From Shouchella shacheensis (GTDB lineage Bacteria; Bacillota; Bacilli; Bacillales; Bacillaceae_D), in assembly GCF_001484965.1 (NCBI RefSeq), contig NZ_LLYY01000006.1:124001-188000 (forward strand): DNA of 64,000 nt, in the 5' to 3' direction. Positions 61,003 to 64,000 of this stretch are shown piece after piece (positions within the stretch are counted from its first letter, which is position 1; every line of letters starts with the position of its first letter). A program made the translations under genes and the position numbers. The notes below the pieces were generated by a model. That model saw nothing but the letters and a program-made list of their open reading frames with translations, had not been told where the DNA came from and searched no databases.

Positions 61003-61064
61003 GCCCAATTCCTGTGCACTGAAGGTAAGCGATCCAGCCATTATGTTATCATGGAGGGGCCGGT

Positions 61065-62444
61065 TTACCGTCTCTGTTGCTCGGCAAGCTCCCGCCAAAA
61101 CGCTACAATCGTTTCTAGGCCTTTGTCAAAATTCTCAAGGTGAAAATGTTCATTGGGCGCGTGGAAGTTTTCGCCCGGCAGTCCGAAGCCCATGAGGACA
61201 ATCGGCACTTGCAGCTGGGCATCAAAGGTTTCGACAACAGGAATCGAACCGCCCATGCGCGTGTACGCCACCTCTGTTCCGTACACCTTTTCATATGCCT
61301 TAGCAGCAGCCTCAAACGCTGGATGATCCACAGGCGCTGCAAACGGCTTGCCTTTGTCATGCCGCGTGGTCGACACCGTGACACCCGCAGGGGTATGTTC
61401 CTCAATATGAGCCTCGATCTTCTCCAGCACATCATCTGGGTCTTGGCCCGGCACTAAGCGACATGTGATTTTCGCATGCGCCTCAGCCGGAATGACCGTC
61501 TTGACCCCTTCTCCTTGAAAACCACCATAGACCCCGTTCAGCTCAAGCGTCGGACGAATCCAGGTCCGCTCACGAGAGGTATAGCCAGCTTCTCCAAAGA
61601 GTTCAGAAACACCAACCTCTTTTTTCATCGACTCATCGCCATCGCCGAGCGCCTTCATGCTTTCCTGCTCTTCTTCACTTGGCGCTTCAATTCCGTCGTA
61701 AAACCCTTCGATCGTCACCCGACCATCCTCACCGCGCATCGAATCAAGCAGCTGCACAAGCGCGTGCAGCGAGTTCTGCACCGCCCCTCCGTAGAGTCCA
61801 GAGTGCAGATCGCCGCTCGCCCCGCGAACGTCGATTTGCAGCGCGCAAAGGCCTCTCAGCCCTGTGCAGATGGCCGGTTTTCCAGCCTCAAGCATCGGCG
61901 TATCTGAAATTACAAGGATGTCTGAAGAAAGTCTCTCCTTCTCCGCAACCACAAAATCATCAAGATTGGGGGAGCCGATCTCTTCCTCGCCTTCAATTAA
62001 AAACTTCACATTGAACGGAAGCGTTCCTTCTGCTTCAAGCATCGCTTCCACCGCTTTGATGTGCATAAACGTTTGTCCCTTGTCATCCGTGGCCCCGCGT
62101 GCGTAAAGCTTATGATCGCGAACCGTCGGCTCAAACGGCTCGGTTTCCCATAGGTGAAGCGGGTCGACCGGCTGCACATCGTAATGACCGTAGACTAGAA
62201 TGGTGGGAGCTTCCTCTGCCTTTAGCCACTCGCCATAGACGACTGGATGTCGTTTCGTCTCAAGGATTTCCACCTTCTCCATTCCAGCATTCCTCAACGC
62301 ATTCGCCGTCCATTCAGCAGCCTCTTTCACATCGTCCTTATGCTCAGAGATAGAGCTAATGCTTGGAATGCGAAGGTACTCCTGTAACTCCTGTACATAG
62401 GTATCTCGCTTGCTTTGCAGGATTTCGGTTACGCGATCTGTCAT
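61065..62444 (-). CDS. M20 family dipeptidase
   Basis: A 459-residue binuclear zinc dipeptidase of the ArgE/DapE/CNDP2 group. Metal ligand motifs are YGHYDVQP (His and Asp), GATDDKGQ (bridging Asp), EGEEEIGS (catalytic Glu) and NEHFHLENFDKG near the C-terminus. The dimerisation lid (residues about 185-330) is present. It is closer to the carnosine-dipeptidase branch than to PepV. The ATG at 62444 follows AGGAGAG. Substrates are probably short peptides, inferred. Confidence 0.9.
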   Translation of the reverse strand: MTDRVTEILQSKRDTYVQELQEYLRIPSISSISEHKDDVKEAAEWTANALRNAGMEKVEILETKRHPVVYGEWLKAEEAPTILVYGHYDVQPVDPLHLWETEPFEPTVRDHKLYARGATDDKGQTFMHIKAVEAMLEAEGTLPFNVKFLIEGEEEIGSPNLDDFVVAEKERLSSDILVISDTPMLEAGKPAICTGLRGLCALQIDVRGASGDLHSGLYGGAVQNSLHALVQLLDSMRGEDGRVTIEGFYDGIEAPSEEEQESMKALGDGDESMKKEVGVSELFGEAGYTSRERTWIRPTLELNGVYGGFQGEGVKTVIPAEAHAKITCRLVPGQDPDDVLEKIEAHIEEHTPAGVTVSTTRHDKGKPFAAPVDHPAFEAAAKAYEKVYGTEVAYTRMGGSIPVVETFDAQLQVPIVLMGFGLPGENFHAPNEHFHLENFDKGLETIVAFWRELAEQQRR

Positions 62445-62609
62445 CGTCAATCTCTCTCCTTTAGCAACTATCTAATAGAATGATTGTATCATAATTTTTT
62501 TCCGAATATGAAAATGGGGGCGTCTCCAATCTAGGCGATCCTATATACGAAGAAGGAATTTCAATCAAAGAGAGCGAATCACTACAATGGCAAAAGAAGG
62601 AGGTAGAGC

Positions 62610-63761
62610 GTGGCGATCCAAACATTAACGTATGACCAATTTGAACAATCCTTTCAACTAGGAAGTTATGCGTTTCAATTTGATGACAATGAAACCAACC
62701 GTAAGCGGGCTCAAGCCGCATGGAAAGAAGGCGAAACGTACGGCCATATGGAAGAAGATCAACTGCTTGCAAAGTTGACGTTGCTTGATTTAGACGTTGA
62801 TATTCATGGAGCGATTATGCCTATGGGCGGGATTGCTGGAGTGGCGACCTATCCAGAACAGCGTCGAAAAGGGCTTGTCAGACAGCTTCTTGTTCATGCC
62901 CTTTCAGAGATGAATAAACGAGGCCAGCTCCTCTCCTACTTGCATCCATTCTCGGTTGGCTTTTACCGAAAGTTTGGCTGGGAAATTCTTTGTGAGGAAG
63001 TCTCTTTTGAAATGGAACGAGGCCAGCTGCCGCAGCCAAGCCTTCTTTCTTCTGGGGAGATCATGCGCGTAGACATAACAGACACGCGTCTGCATCGAGT
63101 GTACAACCAGGCGCGACAGAACGGGATGCTTGTTCGTGATGCCAAGTGGTGGAAGGGGCTTGAGCGGAAATATGAAGGGAAAAAGGTCGCGCTCTATGTA
63201 GACGACGAACGCGTCCCGAGAGCTTACCTTATTTATGAAGTGAAAAAAGAAGAGTTTCAAATGGAAGAGCTTTGTTACGCCCACCGTGAGGCTCTATCAG
63301 CCATGCTTTCCTTTATCGGCCAACATGATTCCATGATCGAAAAAGCAACCGGGACGTACACGGCGGGCGAGGCGCTGCATTATTATTTAGCCGACCCGCA
63401 AATTGAGCTGGAGATTGCCCCTTACTTTATGGGGCGCATTGTGAACGTTGTGCGTTTCTTAGAAGCCTATCCATTCCAGGGCGGAGATGCGGCACTGACA
63501 CTTCGCATCCATGATGACTATGCGCCTTGGAACAACGGCATTTTTCACCTTAAGCGGGAAAACGGACAAACCACTGTCGAGCAGGGGGAAGATGAAAGAG
63601 GAATCGATGTCTCCATCCAAGCCCTCTCAGCCCTCCTCCTCGGATATCAGAATGTATCCTTTCTAGAAACGGCCGATGAGTTGAAAGGCAACGAAGCCGA
63701 GCTAGCGACGCTCTCCTCCATTGTGCCAATGGAGAAACCGCGTTTTCCTGACTTTTTTTAG
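62610..63761 (+). CDS. Eis-type GNAT acetyltransferase
   Basis: A 383-residue protein of the Eis family (two GNAT domains plus an SCP2-like C-terminal domain). The first GNAT domain has VATYPEQRRKGLVRQLLVHAL (acetyl-CoA loop in EQRRKGL, near 85-93) and the conserved FYRKFGWE (tyrosine general acid). The terminal carboxylate, which acts as base in Eis proteins, follows PRFPDFF at the very end. The start is GTG with AAGGAGG. The substrate here is not known; Bacillus homologues are generic lysine or aminoglycoside acetylators. Confidence 0.87.
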   Translation: MAIQTLTYDQFEQSFQLGSYAFQFDDNETNRKRAQAAWKEGETYGHMEEDQLLAKLTLLDLDVDIHGAIMPMGGIAGVATYPEQRRKGLVRQLLVHALSEMNKRGQLLSYLHPFSVGFYRKFGWEILCEEVSFEMERGQLPQPSLLSSGEIMRVDITDTRLHRVYNQARQNGMLVRDAKWWKGLERKYEGKKVALYVDDERVPRAYLIYEVKKEEFQMEELCYAHREALSAMLSFIGQHDSMIEKATGTYTAGEALHYYLADPQIELEIAPYFMGRIVNVVRFLEAYPFQGGDAALTLRIHDDYAPWNNGIFHLKRENGQTTVEQGEDERGIDVSIQALSALLLGYQNVSFLETADELKGNEAELATLSSIVPMEKPRFPDFF

Positions 63762-63765
63762 TATA

Positions 63766-63861
63766 GAAAAGCGCAGGCGGGTCGAACAAAAGCGAGGGTT
63801 TTGGAAGGCCTGATAATAGAAATCCCGATCTTGGGTTTCGTTACCGGATCGTAAAATCTCG
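63766..63861 (+). repeat. Dispersed structured repeat, copy 15 (3' truncated)
   Basis: The left end and the body are intact (GAAAAGCGCAGGCGGGTCG to AAAATCTCG), but the right arm and GGAGCTAGACA are missing. The terminator starts in their place. Confidence 0.75.
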
Positions 63862-63862
63862 A

Positions 63863-63889
63863 AAGGGTAGCCCACGGGTGGCTACCCTT
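63863..63889. terminator. Terminator after the Eis-type gene
   Basis: AAGGGTAGCC and GGCTACCCTT pair perfectly around CACGGGT, between convergent genes. Confidence 0.82.
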
Positions 63890-63896
63890 GCTTCTT

Positions 63897-64000
63897 TTAT
63901 GCTTGTTTTTGGAGCAGCCTTTTTAATTCTTCCTGCTTCTCAGCCTTCACGCTGAAATCACGCGTATAAGAGGCAACGTCGGTGTTCTCATTCACCGGCT
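63897..64000 (-). CDS. C-terminal end of an unidentified protein (partial)
   Basis: An open minus-strand frame enters from the right edge and ends in TAA at 63897-63899. About 34 codons are visible, ending TRDFSVKAEKQEELKRLLQK-QA. The helical, charged end cannot be assigned to a family. It converges with the Eis-type gene and shares its terminator. Confidence 0.5.
   Translation of the reverse strand, partial: PVNENTDVASYTRDFSVKAEKQEELKRLLQKQA

Overview
The window is chromosomal DNA from an endospore-forming member of the Bacillaceae. Evidence for this is the presence of cwlJ and gerQ (spore germination), ywhD, ywgA, ywfO, lipL, pta, hemQ, ywdI, ywdK, ung and pdxK in blocks that match the yw region of Bacillus subtilis, strong GGAGG-type ribosome binding sites, frequent GTG and TTG starts, and promoters that fit Bacillus sigma-A, sigma-B, sigma-E and sigma-W. 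Several secreted or tail regions are very acidic (the metal-binding lipoprotein, the tail of the penicillin-binding protein), which would suit a halotolerant or alkaliphilic species; that is inference and I do not name a genus. No phage, IS transposase, CRISPR array, tRNA or rRNA was found.

Layout. 0-8.6 kb: cardiolipin synthase, a DUF456 membrane protein, argS, ywiB, a CsbD stress protein, the polyamine pair speB-speE, and pbpG. 8.7-20.6 kb: a double GNAT protein, pepF, ywhD, ywgA-ywfO, an acidic amino acid symporter, lipL, pta, a crotonase, and hemQ. 20.6-26.4 kb: yidC and an ABC transporter operon with its own GntR regulator, holding an unannotated 42-codon gene. 26.5-31 kb: cwlJ-gerQ under a clear sigma-E promoter, ywdK, a GNAT protein, ywdI, then an exonuclease and a GlnD-like nucleotidyltransferase behind amtB. 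31-40.5 kb: amtB with a perfect TnrA/GlnR box, an AbrB-family protein, ung, a YjiH-like protein, pdxK, a Na+/H+ antiporter, and a stand-alone glutamine synthetase with GlnR/TnrA sites. 40.6-51.9 kb: cshA with a long structured leader, a thiol-disulfide pair, a FAD/Rieske oxidoreductase, a 21-bp minisatellite, the nfeD-flotillin pair under a sigma-W-type promoter, topB and an rRNA methyltransferase. 51.9-53.1 kb: a decay zone with two gene remnants. 53.3-64 kb: an aldehyde dehydrogenase, a sigma-B stress gene, a YpiB-type protein, a manganese/zinc ABC transporter, a HAD phosphatase, an M20 dipeptidase, an Eis-type acetyltransferase and the end of one more gene.

The most unusual structure is a family of about 120-bp dispersed repeats. 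I find about 15 copies or remnants at nine loci. Every copy points the same way, although the neighbouring genes lie on both strands, and at every locus the right end lies next to an intrinsic terminator hairpin. The copies fold as nested stems, and at least three sequence subfamilies keep the pairing by compensatory changes. Two other repeat types are present: a degenerate CAGGTAAA repeat between hemQ and yidC, and the 21-bp minisatellite at 45.7 kb.

Nitrogen genes are the main functional theme. amtB and glnA carry TGTNA-N7-TNACA boxes, and amtB is followed by a PII-uridylyltransferase-like protein rather than by a PII gene. The glutamine synthetase lacks the arginine that mediates glutamine feedback in the B. 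subtilis enzyme.
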